The translations under genes were made by a program, and so were the position numbers. 64,000 bases of DNA, from positions 1,198,885 to 1,262,884 of the forward strand of contig KZ111148.1 of NCBI GenBank assembly GCA_002077045.2, read 5' to 3'. The notes beneath the pieces were generated by a model. The model saw nothing but the letters and a program-made list of their open reading frames with translations. It did no database searches and was not told the DNA's origin. Below, one piece after another: positions 1-10,251 of the stretch (position 1 is the first letter of the stretch; every line of letters starts with the position of its first letter). Source of the stretch: Rachicladosporium sp. CCFEE 5018. Taxonomy: Eukaryota; Ascomycota; Dothideomycetes; Cladosporiales; Cladosporiaceae.

Positions 1-1385
1 GCCTTGTCGATGAGCACTCGATATCGATCCTCGTATAGCTGCCAGAACTCATCAATCGACTTCCAAGTCTGCAGGTGTACGTTCCAGATCGATTGACAGT
101 GCGCGTTCTCGATGCACAAGCTGGCTGCCTGCACTTTTTCATCATCGCCAAGCTCACAGGGATAGCTGTTAATATCGTGAAGACTGTAGTAGCCGATGTC
201 TGGGCCCAGCTTCGACTTATTGAGCTTGCCGTTCTGTCGCTTGACATAGTTCTTGCCGTTTCGTTCCCACGTGATTGCCTGACTGCCGTCGCCATGGTGC
301 AGGTCGAAGTCAATGATTGCAGCGTGGGTAAGTCCGTGCGTCTGCGCGGCATACTCGAGCCCTACATGCACGTTGTTGAGCCAACAAAAGCCAGAAGGGA
401 AGTCTGCGCTGCAGTGATGGCCTGGTGGTCGGACTGCGACAAAGGCTCGACTTGTCTGGGTCCTACTGTCGAATACAGCATCCACGGCATCTGCCACACC
501 CCCGAGGGCGCCCTGAAACGCCTGCAGCGACTCCTGACACAGGTACAGATCGCCCTGATGGAACCTTCGCTTCTCGATCCCATCAGTCGACGCCGAGCGA
601 GTTAGCTCCTTCTCCCCCTTTGCGAGCCTCTCCCCAGCTAGTCCGCACATCCCCCTAAGCTCGCCCATCCACCCAGTCCCATGCACACTTGTCACACAAG
701 GACTCGTGACCTCCAGCTCCCGTGCAGTCCGCCTAATCTTGAACGGCGGCGGCCCATCGGTTTTCCTCTCTGGATGCGGCGCATGCCTTCCTCCCTGCTC
801 ATGCCTTCCCATCCTCACAAACGCAGTCGCAGCTCCTAGCACACCAGCGTGTAGTCTCTCGGGTCTCTCTACGATCATAGCCAGATTATTGCCTTTGCTC
901 GTCTTCGGCCGTGAAAAGCGGTGCCCGTAGCAAGCATCATGCAGCACTACTAGAGTCTCCGCTACTACATCGTCCTCCATCTTCGCCAGCTCGCGTGCAA
1001 AGTGGATCTTCGCCACGTCCGGTGCAGTCAACACCACTGGCTCTACAATCGGCTTCATGGTCGCCTGTGCCTCCCTAAGGCCAGAGATCAGGTTGCTGAT
1101 GGAGCGTTTGGGTGTTGGTCGCTTCTCTGCTTGATCGGGAGTGTGTTGGCCTGACAGCGAGGAGCGGGACTGCTGCCTGTTCAATCTGGGGGAAGGAGCG
1201 GCTTGCGGTGTTGTCTGTCTAGAGGGAGTGCGGCGGGCGGAGTGGGGTGTTGGCGGGGCATTGCGGGCGGTGGATGGTCCTGGAGTGCCCGGGAGAGGGG
1301 TGTTGCTTGTAGTCCCCTCCATGCTTGTTTGACTGGGATCCAGGAGTGGACGTCCAGGGCCAGGCGAGGAGTTTGGGTAGGCCAT
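1..1385 (-). CDS. HOS3: Histone deacetylase Hos3 (5' part, cut by window edge)
   Basis: Zn-dependent class II-like lysine deacetylase that removes acetyl groups from histones. About 461 codons of one open frame are visible; the C-terminal part lies beyond base 1. The first ~90 residues are a Ser/Pro/Arg-rich tail typical of filamentous-fungal Hos3, followed by a conserved stretch (KRSISNLISGLREAQ). The catalytic domain shows VVLHDACYGHRFSRPKT, then RPPGHHC with the His-His dyad and IDFDLHHGDGSQA with the Zn-ligand Asp and His. A Hos3-type insert follows (KLNKSKLGPDIGYYSLHDIN). The start is the ATG at 1385-1383; an in-frame TAG lies ten codons upstream at 1415-1413. No intron is needed in the visible part. 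It is divergent from ATP23 with only 229 bases between the two starts. Family assignment is firm; the missing 3' end is the only gap. Confidence 0.93.
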   Translation of the reverse strand, partial: MAYPNSSPGPGRPLLDPSQTSMEGTTSNTPLPGTPGPSTARNAPPTPHSARRTPSRQTTPQAAPSPRLNRQQSRSSLSGQHTPDQAEKRPTPKRSISNLISGLREAQATMKPIVEPVVLTAPDVAKIHFARELAKMEDDVVAETLVVLHDACYGHRFSRPKTSKGNNLAMIVERPERLHAGVLGAATAFVRMGRHEQGGRHAPHPERKTDGPPPFKIRRTARELEVTSPCVTSVHGTGWMGELRGMCGLAGERLAKGEKELTRSASTDGIEKRRFHQGDLYLCQESLQAFQGALGGVADAVDAVFDSRTQTSRAFVAVRPPGHHCSADFPSGFCWLNNVHVGLEYAAQTHGLTHAAIIDFDLHHGDGSQAITWERNGKNYVKRQNGKLNKSKLGPDIGYYSLHDINSYPCELGDDEKVQAASLCIENAHCQSIWNVHLQTWKSIDEFWQLYEDRYRVLIDK

Positions 1386-1614
1386 GCTCGCTGTCTCCGC
1401 GCCGTTGGGCGCCTATATCGTTCACACAGGTATGAGACAAGTCTCGCAGTGACGTCCTGTTGTACAACGCGACAGAAGTCGCGTTTGATGCGCACCAATC
1501 ATGTCTCAGCACGGCGATGCCTTGGCATATCATCATACTCGACACAATAGAACTCCGTTCACGGTAATGATAGCATCCATTGCTCGAAGCGACCGACCGT
1601 AGAGCTCTTCTATC

Positions 1615-2334
1615 ATGGCGGTGTCCACCACCCAGACCACTAACCCACCAATATCCACCCCCATCTCCTCCGCCGACTCCGAAACCTTCTACAACTGGTC
1701 GACCTTCTTCTCCATCCTCACCGGCCGCGCAGACCCCACCCTCCGCCAAAAGTACTACGACCACCACGACGACATCAACGAAGAAAAGTACACCACTCGC
1801 TGCAACCGCGATAAAGAATGGCTCTTCAAGCACTCCCCCATAATCCGCTTCATGTCGCATAATATCGACCTCCTTGCCCCAAGCTCAGGCAGCGCATCAA
1901 TCACAAGCGATACAGTGACGTGCGCTCGCTGTCCTACTTCCCAGGCAGGTGGCTTCAGCCCCACGCACGGCATCTTGATATGCGCAAATCACATCCGGAA
2001 TCGAGGGCATTTGGAAGACACACTGGCGCATGAGATGGTGCATGCCTACGACCACATGCGGTTCAAGCTCGACCCTTACGATCTACGGCACGCGGCTTGT
2101 ATGGAGATCAGGGCGAGCACGTTAAGCGGGGAGTGTAGATGGGGTAGAGAATTCTTCACACGAGGCCAGTGGGGACTGACGCAGCAGTTGCAGGAGTGTG
2201 TGAGGCGGAGGGCGACGCTGAGTGTAGCTGCGAGACCGGCGTGTAAGGATGACGTGCAGGCGGTGAGGGTCGTGGATGAGGTTTGGGAGGGGTGCTTTCG
2301 GGATACGAGGCCGTTTGATGAGATATATCGGTGA
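1615..2334 (+). CDS. ATP23: Mitochondrial inner membrane protease Atp23
   Basis: Metalloprotease of the mitochondrial intermembrane space. In yeast it removes the Atp6 leader peptide and helps assemble the ATP synthase Fo part. The ORF gives 239 residues, close to the usual size, without introns. The zinc-protease motif HEMVHAYD is at residues 139-146, with the downstream metal/substrate region DLRHAACMEIRASTLSGEC after it. Conserved Cys pairs (CARC; LICANHI) precede the active site, as in the family. The ATG at 1615 follows a plain leader. The first ~20 residues are Ser/Thr/Pro-rich. It shares a short divergent promoter with HOS3. Confidence 0.95.
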   Translation: MAVSTTQTTNPPISTPISSADSETFYNWSTFFSILTGRADPTLRQKYYDHHDDINEEKYTTRCNRDKEWLFKHSPIIRFMSHNIDLLAPSSGSASITSDTVTCARCPTSQAGGFSPTHGILICANHIRNRGHLEDTLAHEMVHAYDHMRFKLDPYDLRHAACMEIRASTLSGECRWGREFFTRGQWGLTQQLQECVRRRATLSVAARPACKDDVQAVRVVDEVWEGCFRDTRPFDEIYR

Positions 2335-2920
2335 GGCGAGATGGTGTCATGAAGAGAGACGATACTGGAAGTGACAAAGCCGGACTCGTGGGACGCTGTG
2401 TCTGGGCGAAGTCCTGGCCTGCTGGTCACTTAGTCGGGCGCCTTCTGCTCGGAGGCATTCCTGAGAGGAGTCACGGAGAACAACGCGGCCCAGCGTGTTG
2501 CACGGCTGCGGGGTTGGACATTCAATCGCGACGATGAAGGGATCTTTCCAACCTCGGAGCGTTCCGAGACCTGGCCTTCAAATTGAGCAGGAACCACGCA
2601 AAGCAACGGCAGACATCGCGCCATCGAAACGGCGACCGCCCGCCATGTTTTCAGCAGCTAAGCGACCCCGATGGCCGAGATACACTGCGGTAGGTTTTCC
2701 GTTGACCAGACCTGACAGTTGGGTCGTTACAATATTGGAGGACGAAAGCGAAGCTTGATACTTCAAGCATCCGCGAGAAAGAGCAGAGGTGAGGCGGCCG
2801 GGTAGAAGGACGACAGCGTGGAGGACCATCGCTTCATGTACAGCGAAGCTATAAACTCGCAGCGGTAAACTCCACTCAAATGCAGACCAGAAACCAAGAT
2901 TCATTAATGACTTCTCTTCC
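2335..2920. other. Convergent intergenic region, ATP23 / Aurora kinase
   Basis: 586 bases between two converging stop codons. I see only short chance ORFs and no RNA gene or repeat. It presumably holds both 3' UTRs. Confidence 0.6.
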
Positions 2921-4060
2921 TCACTTCCCACCCTTGACACAATGCCGCAAAATCCACGGATGTCGCTCCACCTCCTCCACCGCCAACCGCTTCTCCGGAT
3001 CCAACACAAGCAATCGCTTTATCAGATCCCTCGCCTCAGCACTGAGATTCGTCGGTATAGTCATCTCCCCCCTCGCGATCCTCCTCTGCGTCATAACAGG
3101 CGTATCCTCAAACGGCGCCTCCCCCACAAGAAACTCATAAGCCAGCACGCCCAAACTCCACAAATCAACCTTCTCATCATACCAGTTCTCCTCCCTGCCC
3201 GGGCGGATCATCTCAGGCGGCAAGTAATCCAGCGTACCGCACATAGTTTTCCGCCGGTTGTTAGGTGCGTGCACGCTCCATCCAAAATCCGAGATCTTGA
3301 TCTCCCCGTGCAGGCCCACGAGGATATTCTCAGGCTTGATGTCCCGATGAATAACGTGCTTCTTATGCAAATACTTCAACGCACTCGCCATCTGCGCGAT
3401 ATACTGCGCTGCTAAGGGCTCCGCGAGCTTGCCCGCTTTGCGCAAATGCTTGTACAACTCCCCTCTCCCAGCAAACTCCAGAATCAAGAATATTCGCTTA
3501 CTGTCGTGGAAATGGCCGTACAAGCGCAGCACATTCGGGTGCGCGAGATTTGATTGAATTTCGATTTCGCGGCGGACTTGTTTCTCCACTTTGCCTTGTT
3601 GGAGTTCGGATTTGTGCAGCACTTTGAGGGCGCAGACGAAGCCTGTGCTGCGCGTGCGGGCGAGGTAGACGCGTCCGAATTTGCCTTTGCCGAGGGGTTT
3701 GCCGATTTCGAACATGCCTAGGTGGAAGGCTTTGGGGGGTGTTGGGAGGGATTGGGAGAGGGGGTCTGTTGAGGTGTCTGAGGGGCGGGAGGCTTCGGCT
3801 GTGGAGGATCGAGGGAGTGCGGTCAGGGATGATCCAGATTGCGCCGACTGTGATGGGAGGGTGATCTTCGTGAGATGCTGCGGTTTCGACGCTGTGCTGT
3901 TGTTTGCGATCTTCTGGAGAGGGAGTTTGAGGCGCGATTGTGATGCTGACAGGGAGGAGGCGAGGGTTTTCGATTTGCCGAAGGGCGCATTGCTGTCGAA
4001 GTTTTCATCTTGTACGCTCACGCCCTCTAGAGCGCTGGAAAGATAGTCCACGTTGGTCAT
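2921..4060 (-). CDS. IPL1: Aurora serine/threonine kinase (Ipl1/Ark1 type)
   Basis: Mitotic kinase of the chromosomal passenger complex that corrects kinetochore-microtubule attachment. The protein has 379 residues from the ATG at 4060 (MTNVDYLSSALEGV); the open frame extends 17 codons upstream but has no ATG there. A Ser/Thr-rich N-terminal tail of ~115 residues precedes the kinase domain. Visible motifs: glycine loop LGKGKFGRVYLAR (~122-134), catalytic Lys in CALKVLHKSEL (~146), HRDIKPEN (~238-245), DFGWSVHAP (~258), and the Aurora activation loop RRKTMCGTLDYLPPEM with the activating Thr at ~272. DFGWSVH and the loop sequence separate Aurora from other AGC-like kinases. It is divergent from glutamate 5-kinase across 408 bases. 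Confidence 0.95.
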   Translation of the reverse strand: MTNVDYLSSALEGVSVQDENFDSNAPFGKSKTLASSLSASQSRLKLPLQKIANNSTASKPQHLTKITLPSQSAQSGSSLTALPRSSTAEASRPSDTSTDPLSQSLPTPPKAFHLGMFEIGKPLGKGKFGRVYLARTRSTGFVCALKVLHKSELQQGKVEKQVRREIEIQSNLAHPNVLRLYGHFHDSKRIFLILEFAGRGELYKHLRKAGKLAEPLAAQYIAQMASALKYLHKKHVIHRDIKPENILVGLHGEIKISDFGWSVHAPNNRRKTMCGTLDYLPPEMIRPGREENWYDEKVDLWSLGVLAYEFLVGEAPFEDTPVMTQRRIARGEMTIPTNLSAEARDLIKRLLVLDPEKRLAVEEVERHPWILRHCVKGGK

Positions 4061-4468
4061 GATGCGGTGAAGTGATGGTCTGTTCTTGCGATACCTCTTA
4101 GATCGTGCCAATGCTCAATGTCGAAGTTGAGTTTATCGCGGGCGTTGGCATGACAATATGTCGGAATTACCTTGTTCCGAGCGATGTGACTCTAGGGCGC
4201 CGCTTTCGCAAACGAGCGCATGCAGGTACGATGCAGATCCTCAAATAAAGGCAGGCGCACATTTCTCCTTTAAGGCATCCTATTGCCTCATTCTCGAAGG
4301 CATTGCACTTCTTCGCCTTGTTCTTCCGGCGTGACACATAGTAGCGATCCCCCGCTCAAGGTATTCTGGAACGCCGCATTACTCTATTTCTCTCTTTCTG
4401 GCATCACAGTTCAGCTTCCGAGTGTGCTGGGAACTCTAAGAGAAAGGCTTGCAGTACTACTCGCAACG
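4061..4468. promoter_or_regulatory. Divergent promoter region, Aurora kinase / PRO1
   Basis: 408 bases between two opposite start codons, so it must hold both promoters and 5' leaders. I cannot name a specific binding site. Confidence 0.5.
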
Positions 4469-5903
4469 ATGAAGAGGCATCTGACCATAGTGATCAAGCT
4501 GGGTAATTCTCCTCAGGTATACGCTCCGTCGTCTGGCGAACAATCGTCCACTAACAATGACTCGCGCAGGCACGTCCTCCATAGTCTCAGAGGATACGCA
4601 TGAGCCACTGGTCTCGATAATCGGCACGATCGTCGAGACAGTTGTTGCATTACGGCGAGATGGCCATCGAGTCATTATATGTTCGTCCGGCGCGATCGGA
4701 ATGGCATTGCATCTCACCGGCGAACCGAGACGACCCAAGCACTTGCCAGACGTACAGGCATTAGCGTCGATCGGTCAGGTGAGCCTCATGAATATGTGGA
4801 CGCAGCAGTTTGCATACTTCAACATGCTTGTCTCTCAAGTCCTGCTCACCCGACACGACATCGCAGACCGGAATCAGTACCTCAACGCACAGAACACTTT
4901 CGCGTCGTTGATGTCGAGAGGCGCGATACCTGTCGTAAACGAGAACGATACGATATCAGTCCAGGAGATCAAGTTCGGCGATAACGATACTCTTAGCGCG
5001 ATCACAGCTGGTATGGTGCAGGCAGACTACCTCTTTCTGATGACTGATGTCGACTGTCTGTATGACAAGAACCCAAGGAAACACCCTGACGCTATAGCAA
5101 TCGAAGTCGTTGAGGATATTTCAGACCTCGACGTTGATGTATCGTCTGCTGGTTCTTCTCTGGGCACTGGAGGTATGGGTACTAAGCTCACAGCAGCTCG
5201 ATTGGCTACGGCAGCCGGAGTGACTACAGTGATCACGAGAAGCAGCAAACCCGGCAATATAGCTAGTATCGTCAGATACGCTGAGAGTCAGAAGGCTGCT
5301 GCGAAGAGTCTCGAATCGAGTCTTGAACTGCCTGCTCAATCGACGCCTGGCATTGCCACCCCAGATTCGTCACAAGCTCCTGACTCTGCGAACAACACAA
5401 CAATCGACATCGAGATTCCGCCATTGCACACTCGCTTTTTGCCCGATCCTCATCCAATCCGAGATCGATATTTCTGGCTACTACATGGATTGGCGCCACA
5501 CGGAACCCTGTTCATCGACCGCGGTGCCTACACGGCTCTCACCAACGGTGCTGGCTTGCTGCCTGTCGGCGTTGTGGATGTAGAAGGCTCGTTCGGACAG
5601 CAGGAATGCGTCCGGCTGAGCATACTGCCTACACGAGAGTCTCCCTTGAGCGAAGCAGAAGAGGCCGGCCGTGCTCTTGTCAACTATAGTGCTATCGAGA
5701 TCAAGCGTATTAAGGGACTGAGCAGTCGAAAGATCGCCGAAGTCATAGGGTACGCTGATTCGGAGTACGTTGCGCTGAGGGAGAACATCGCCTTCTTTAA
5801 GAGAGAAGGAAGCCGGCCTGGCACACCCAGTGGAGAACGGGAGAAGGATGTGACGCCGAAGCGGTATAGTCTGGGGCGGCTGAGCAATTATGTAGCTGGG
5901 TAG
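4469..5903 (+). CDS. PRO1: Glutamate 5-kinase with PUA domain
   Basis: First step of proline synthesis: phosphorylates glutamate to gamma-glutamyl phosphate. Two exons: 4469-4502 and 4570-5903, with a 67-base intron (GTAATT...CGCAG). Splicing restores the canonical start MKRHLTIVIKLGTSSIVSE; without it the conserved IKLG motif is lost. The product has 455 residues. Kinase-domain motifs visible include SSGAIGMAL, the segment from FGDNDTLSAITA to LFLMTDVDCLYDKNP, and GTGGMGTKLTAARLA. A Ser/Thr/Pro-rich linker leads to a C-terminal PUA domain (from about residue 310: GTLFIDRGAYTALTNG, LLPVGVVDVEGSF). The end (SSRKIAEVIGYADSEY) matches bacterial ProB and yeast Pro1. Confidence 0.95.
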
Positions 5904-6667
5904 CTTGCCTTCTCAAGGGTATGATTGAAGTCGCATTTGGACCTATTCGTGCGCTCGTGACAGTCAAGATACCCGCATTCGCTCAGAGAGCAGCATGAGG
6001 TCGCACGACTCATGCCTTGGGCACAGTGATGTCTGACCTGTCCTACTGGTCCCTCAATAATTAGCAAATTAAACTTGTGCACTGAAGGACTTATGCAGAG
6101 GAAGCACCTACATCGTGCAGTCCAAAGTGAGATACGGGACTGTACATCAGCGCTCTCTTCGTCAGCATGATGACGCTCAGCATAGGATAGGACCTGGAGT
6201 ATGTTGGCAGCTACAGCACTCATGGCGAGAGACTCGCGTGGCATCGACACCTGGAACATTGATGACTACGACGGCAGCGCTGGAGATCTGTGTGATCAGT
6301 GAGTAAGTAGGAACGAACATCTTGGACAGCACTAGACTGAGCGCCCTCCTTTGCCCGTCCTCGATTTCATAGTAAGTCTATCCGCATTATCTATGTTTCC
6401 AACTCCCGCCCCCAAACTGTACACCTTGATACAGCACAATGCAATTGGTACATACATCCACATCCAATTCCTCAGATCTCTGGCTCGGTAAGGCTATCGC
6501 TCGCGCGCCTGACTTGCCGTTCTCCCTTCGTATGGTACAACACTGTGAGGGCCACGCCTGCGTCCATCACAGCACACAACGAGTTGCAACCGCTAAAGTA
6601 CAGATGCGATAGACCGGCTGTCATCGATTGCCTTCGTCCCGGACCTTGTCCCGGCCCGGATGCGCAC
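5904..6667. other. Convergent intergenic region, PRO1 / mannosyltransferase
   Basis: 764 bases between converging genes. Only short ORFs without recognisable motifs; nothing else seen beyond expected 3' UTRs. Confidence 0.55.
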
Positions 6668-8362
6668 TCAAGGGCTGGCAGTTGCTATTGTGACGCTGCC
6701 AGTGCTTTCGGAGCTCTTGGTAGCACTTGCCGATGCAGCTTCCTCCAACTCAGCAGGAGTCTTGTACATCGGATCCACGCGATATCGATGATTGTACTCA
6801 GCCCAGACATCCAGATAGGCCCCTGACTTGTCTCTCGAAGGAATACAGACGACGCCCTCCGGAGCCTTAACCTTACTCCAGTCGATGAGCTCAACGTTCT
6901 CTTTGTCAAAGTCCGTTCTCAACGTTGTTGGTGCAGGATCTGCAGACTCGATCATGATATGCCAGTCATCGATGCTGTACGTAGTCCGCACTTGAGTCGC
7001 CATGACGATTCTTGCCCTGCCGTTGCGGATGTTCCAGATGTCACGACCAACATACTTGCACTCGCTTGCGCCAGGACAGTCTTGCTCAAGATAGCCAGGA
7101 GCACTCATCAATTGGCCCCATGTGCCAAGCGCACCGCCAGAGTGACCGCCGGTCCAGCCGGAGGTGACACTTGAGCGGAAGCGCAGATGCTCGATCGTGA
7201 AGAGAGATGCAGCGAACGCCGACATGCCTCCCCACCCGCTGTACATTGGCAATGGCAGTCCATCGAGCCAGCGTTGGTGATCAGCATCGGACTGTGTGAT
7301 ATATGCGTCACTGACCCAGCTTTCGTTGGCCGACATAGGAGTGTACCCGCCGGGAGTCTTGAATGGATAGACCAGGTCGCCGTTGACGCCACGCCCGACC
7401 CACATATCATATACACGGGTGACGTTTGTATATACATATGTATCATCGTCCTCCGGATCCAATGGAGGTTCATAGCCTGGTTCGCCTGGTCGGATCTTCC
7501 GATGCACCGTACCCCAGTCCATCCCGAAGACCATGTCGGCCTGTTGCAGCCTCTGCTGATGTACCAGTTCCAATACGTCGCTTGCGCACATCATCACATC
7601 ATTGATGAAGATCAGCGTTCCGGTCTCCGCGAAGGGCATCAGGGGCTTCAACGCCAGGTTGCGGATCTCAGACAGCATGACAATACGGTCGTTGAAGCCA
7701 AAGTCCGAGATCATGCGAGATGAGTGGATGAAGATCCCGTCCACTTTCAAGGCTTGCAAGGCTGCGCCGAAGTCTGACAAAAGCGCGTGCGTTTGATCCA
7801 TCGAGCCATTCTCGTAGATCGAGATGTAGACCTTGTTGTACGTCAAGAGGTAAGCTATGGCTTGTAGCAAAGCCAGCGACTGCGCAGGAATGACACCTTC
7901 GGAGTCTTTGAGATTGATGGCGATGGAGATGACCGAAGTTCGCCCAGGTCTCTGCCATCGATGGGACTCTGTGACCGGATGAAGCGCAGTATGCTCATAC
8001 CGGGATGGGTTTAGTGAGCACGTGGGATACCCGGGCTTCGGTCTGCCAGCATCTCGCATTGTCTTCGCAAAGCGAGACTGTACAGTATCGAACAGCAATG
8101 CTAGTGGATCCGTGACAGAGGATGCACTCACTGGCGCTGTGAAGGGCCGTCCGAGGTTGATGCCTTCAACTTCGATCACGGGACGACTTTTGGATTTGGC
8201 GGAAGTAGTAGTAGGCCAAGTCACGAGTGTCCGTGCTGGATCGTCAGATCTGAGGAATAATGTCGTGCTGCCAAGGATAAATAGGATGCTGGCCACGCCT
8301 GCGAGGATGTACAGTTGTCTGCTCTGATTGGATACAGTGGCCCAGCTGGCGTTTGCGAGCAT
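6668..8362 (-). CDS. CAP59/CMT1-family alpha-1,3-mannosyltransferase-like glycosyltransferase
   Basis: Type II membrane glycosyltransferase of the family named after Cryptococcus CMT1/CAP59, expected to add mannose in the Golgi. 564 residues, single exon, ATG at 8362. A short cytoplasmic tail is followed by one membrane anchor (about residues 18-39, ILAGVASILFILGSTTLFL). Family signatures: SVISIAINLKDSEGVIPAQ, VYISIYENGSMDQT, RIVMLSEIRNLALKPL, LIFINDVMMCASDVLEL with the probable acidic donor-binding residues, DMVFGMDWG and YSGWGGMSAFAASLF. The C-terminal ~40 residues are Ala/Ser/Thr-rich and probably unstructured. Substrate and linkage cannot be told from sequence; in fungi without a capsule the role is generally unknown. 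Confidence 0.85.
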   Translation of the reverse strand: MLANASWATVSNQSRQLYILAGVASILFILGSTTLFLRSDDPARTLVTWPTTTSAKSKSRPVIEVEGINLGRPFTAPVSASSVTDPLALLFDTVQSRFAKTMRDAGRPKPGYPTCSLNPSRYEHTALHPVTESHRWQRPGRTSVISIAINLKDSEGVIPAQSLALLQAIAYLLTYNKVYISIYENGSMDQTHALLSDFGAALQALKVDGIFIHSSRMISDFGFNDRIVMLSEIRNLALKPLMPFAETGTLIFINDVMMCASDVLELVHQQRLQQADMVFGMDWGTVHRKIRPGEPGYEPPLDPEDDDTYVYTNVTRVYDMWVGRGVNGDLVYPFKTPGGYTPMSANESWVSDAYITQSDADHQRWLDGLPLPMYSGWGGMSAFAASLFTIEHLRFRSSVTSGWTGGHSGGALGTWGQLMSAPGYLEQDCPGASECKYVGRDIWNIRNGRARIVMATQVRTTYSIDDWHIMIESADPAPTTLRTDFDKENVELIDWSKVKAPEGVVCIPSRDKSGAYLDVWAEYNHRYRVDPMYKTPAELEEAASASATKSSESTGSVTIATASP

Positions 8363-8818
8363 GTTGAATTCGAGCAGGTGATGGCCAAGAACTGCAAAAA
8401 ATTCGGCCGTCTAGCAAACGTGCAGGTCCTGCGAGTGCGACTAAGTGCGTGCGACTCTCGATGCTCACCAGTGCTCTGATATGACACAGGCGTCTGCGAT
8501 CATCATATGATTGGTCAAAAGCCCCATCGCCTGCCAGGCGCCTTTCGCCTTACGTGTAGTATTCCGGCTAGGAGACATGATAATGTGTTATTCGACAGCG
8601 AAAGAAGAGAACACCTACGACCCCTTCTCACGTGAGATCCGACAGGAGGTCACGCAAGCCACATCAGCACGGATGGCTGAAGCGCACTGATCGAACCCGG
8701 TCGCCGTCAAAATAGGCTTCGGCATCCGGCTCCGGCCTCGACCCGGCACAGATTGGGATCCAATGCGACACACAGAGCGAGGGCGTTGCATGTCAGCACT
8801 ACCTATGTGAGGTGATCA
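8363..8818. promoter_or_regulatory. Divergent promoter region, mannosyltransferase / beta-lactamase-like gene
   Basis: 456 bases between opposite start codons. No gene seen. A TCGAACCC stretch near 8691 resembles part of a tRNA B-box but no tRNA folds around it. Confidence 0.45.
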
Positions 8819-9952
8819 ATGTCTGCGATGGCTTCGACTATATTAGAACCAACGGCCACCCTACATGCTCTTCTTGAGAAACATGTACTTGTCGGCGGTC
8901 TGATCACCGGGATTGCTTCAACGACGAGCGGCACTACACATATCTTCAAGAAAGGGTACGCTGACGTCCTGCAAAAACTTCCATTCGATGATGATCATCA
9001 ATTCGGTATCGGGAGTATCACCAAAACGTTCGTGGCGGTGGTGGTTCTTCAACTGATCGAAGAAGGCAAGCTACTTCTTACAGACAATGTCTCGCATCAT
9101 TTGAGCGAAGCTGTCTATCGAGATATCGACTGCATGGCAGATGCCAGCATAAAGCAGCTTCTGAGCCACCGCGCTGGCATCGATAACTGGGAAGCAGATC
9201 CAGTGTGGCTTGTCAATGGGCGAGGTCGAGAAATGCGCTTAAGCTATATTTGGGAGCATGCAGAAACACTGGAGTATATTCGTCGGCCCAAACGCTTCGC
9301 TCCTGAGCCTGGGACTTACTACTACGCCGACACCAACTACACCATACTCGGTCTGATTATCGAGGCGGTCACGCAATCGACAGCCGCAGCGCAGATCCGA
9401 CGACGTATCCTTGACCCGCTGGGATTGCATCGAACGTGTCTCGAAGGTTTCGAAGAGCGCGATGAGAAGAACGCGCCTCGTCGATACCACCTCAACACTG
9501 CACAGTTTCGCGACTCAGCAGGAATCAGCGACAAATTTTCACTCGTAGGCGATGGACTGATCGATGTCACTGGCTCCAACTTATCAGGTGCGTGGCTTGC
9601 AGGTGGTATGATCTCTACTGCTGCAGACTTGCTGAAGTTTGGGGCTGCAATGCAGCAGAACAAATTGCTCAAGCGTGAGAGTGTTGCAGTCATGCAGAGC
9701 TTCCAGCCTGCAACCCCGGGATTGGAGATGGGTTGCGGCCTGTTTCGGCTGCAGACTGAGACTGCAGGTCCATGGTTCGGTCATTTCGGCGCTGTACTCG
9801 GATTCTCTGCTGGACTTTGGTGGCAGGAAGACTGTGTAGTGTGCATACTTACAAATGTTGGCACGCTGCAGACAGGTGAGCAGTCTGCCATGACGACTTT
9901 GATTCGTGAGTCAAAGTTCCTGAGCATAGCGATGGATCTAGCGAGTGAATGA
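8819..9952 (+). CDS. Beta-lactamase / DD-peptidase-fold serine hydrolase
   Basis: Serine hydrolase of the class C beta-lactamase family (PF00144), which in fungi includes esterases and amidases of unknown substrate. 377 residues, no intron, ATG at 8819 with a second in-frame ATG three codons on. The nucleophile motif SxxK is SITK (residues 66-69, in FGIGSITKTFVAV). The second motif is YADTNY (~169-174), the Y-[SA]-D variant common in this family. LSHRAGIDNWE (~115-125) is the usual LLxHxSG-like loop, and WFGHFGAVLGFSAG near residue 320 supplies the His-Gly motif that replaces KTG. No signal peptide is seen, so it is probably intracellular. It could be a transesterase of a secondary pathway, but no such genes are nearby. 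Confidence 0.85.
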   Translation: MSAMASTILEPTATLHALLEKHVLVGGLITGIASTTSGTTHIFKKGYADVLQKLPFDDDHQFGIGSITKTFVAVVVLQLIEEGKLLLTDNVSHHLSEAVYRDIDCMADASIKQLLSHRAGIDNWEADPVWLVNGRGREMRLSYIWEHAETLEYIRRPKRFAPEPGTYYYADTNYTILGLIIEAVTQSTAAAQIRRRILDPLGLHRTCLEGFEERDEKNAPRRYHLNTAQFRDSAGISDKFSLVGDGLIDVTGSNLSGAWLAGGMISTAADLLKFGAAMQQNKLLKRESVAVMQSFQPATPGLEMGCGLFRLQTETAGPWFGHFGAVLGFSAGLWWQEDCVVCILTNVGTLQTGEQSAMTTLIRESKFLSIAMDLASE

Positions 9953-10251
9953 GATTCCATTGCAGCCTGTACAACATTTTAGTTATCGACGCAAAGTCGG
10001 CCTTCTCGTGCAAGTCTGTTCCATGGATGTGCTCCACTTTGCGACCCATTGCTTGTTTCCATGCGAATGGCACCCGAACAATTTTGTTGTGGTCCATTGA
10101 CGTAACTTCAATATGACTGTGATCTGCATGTGGTGGAGGACAATCCGAACGGTCATCGTTAGGCCAACATGACTTGCTGCCTCAGCCCGCACTTTAGCAC
10201 CTAGTGAACTTACCTTACTGAGAGATCCAATCTGTATTGTTTGCGGTGTTG

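Noticed and set aside
75..605. 176-codon plus-strand ORF near the left edge
   Set aside because: It is the antisense shadow of the Hos3 catalytic domain, which reads convincingly on the minus strand.
1219..1860. 213-codon minus-strand ORF spanning the HOS3/ATP23 promoter
   Set aside because: Low-complexity Val/Gly-rich translation overlapping the real ATP23 and HOS3 coding regions in wrong frames; no domain.
8650..8760. TCGAACCC near 8691 as a tRNA B-box
   Set aside because: The flanking bases do not pair into a T-stem and no A-box or terminator lies at the right distance.
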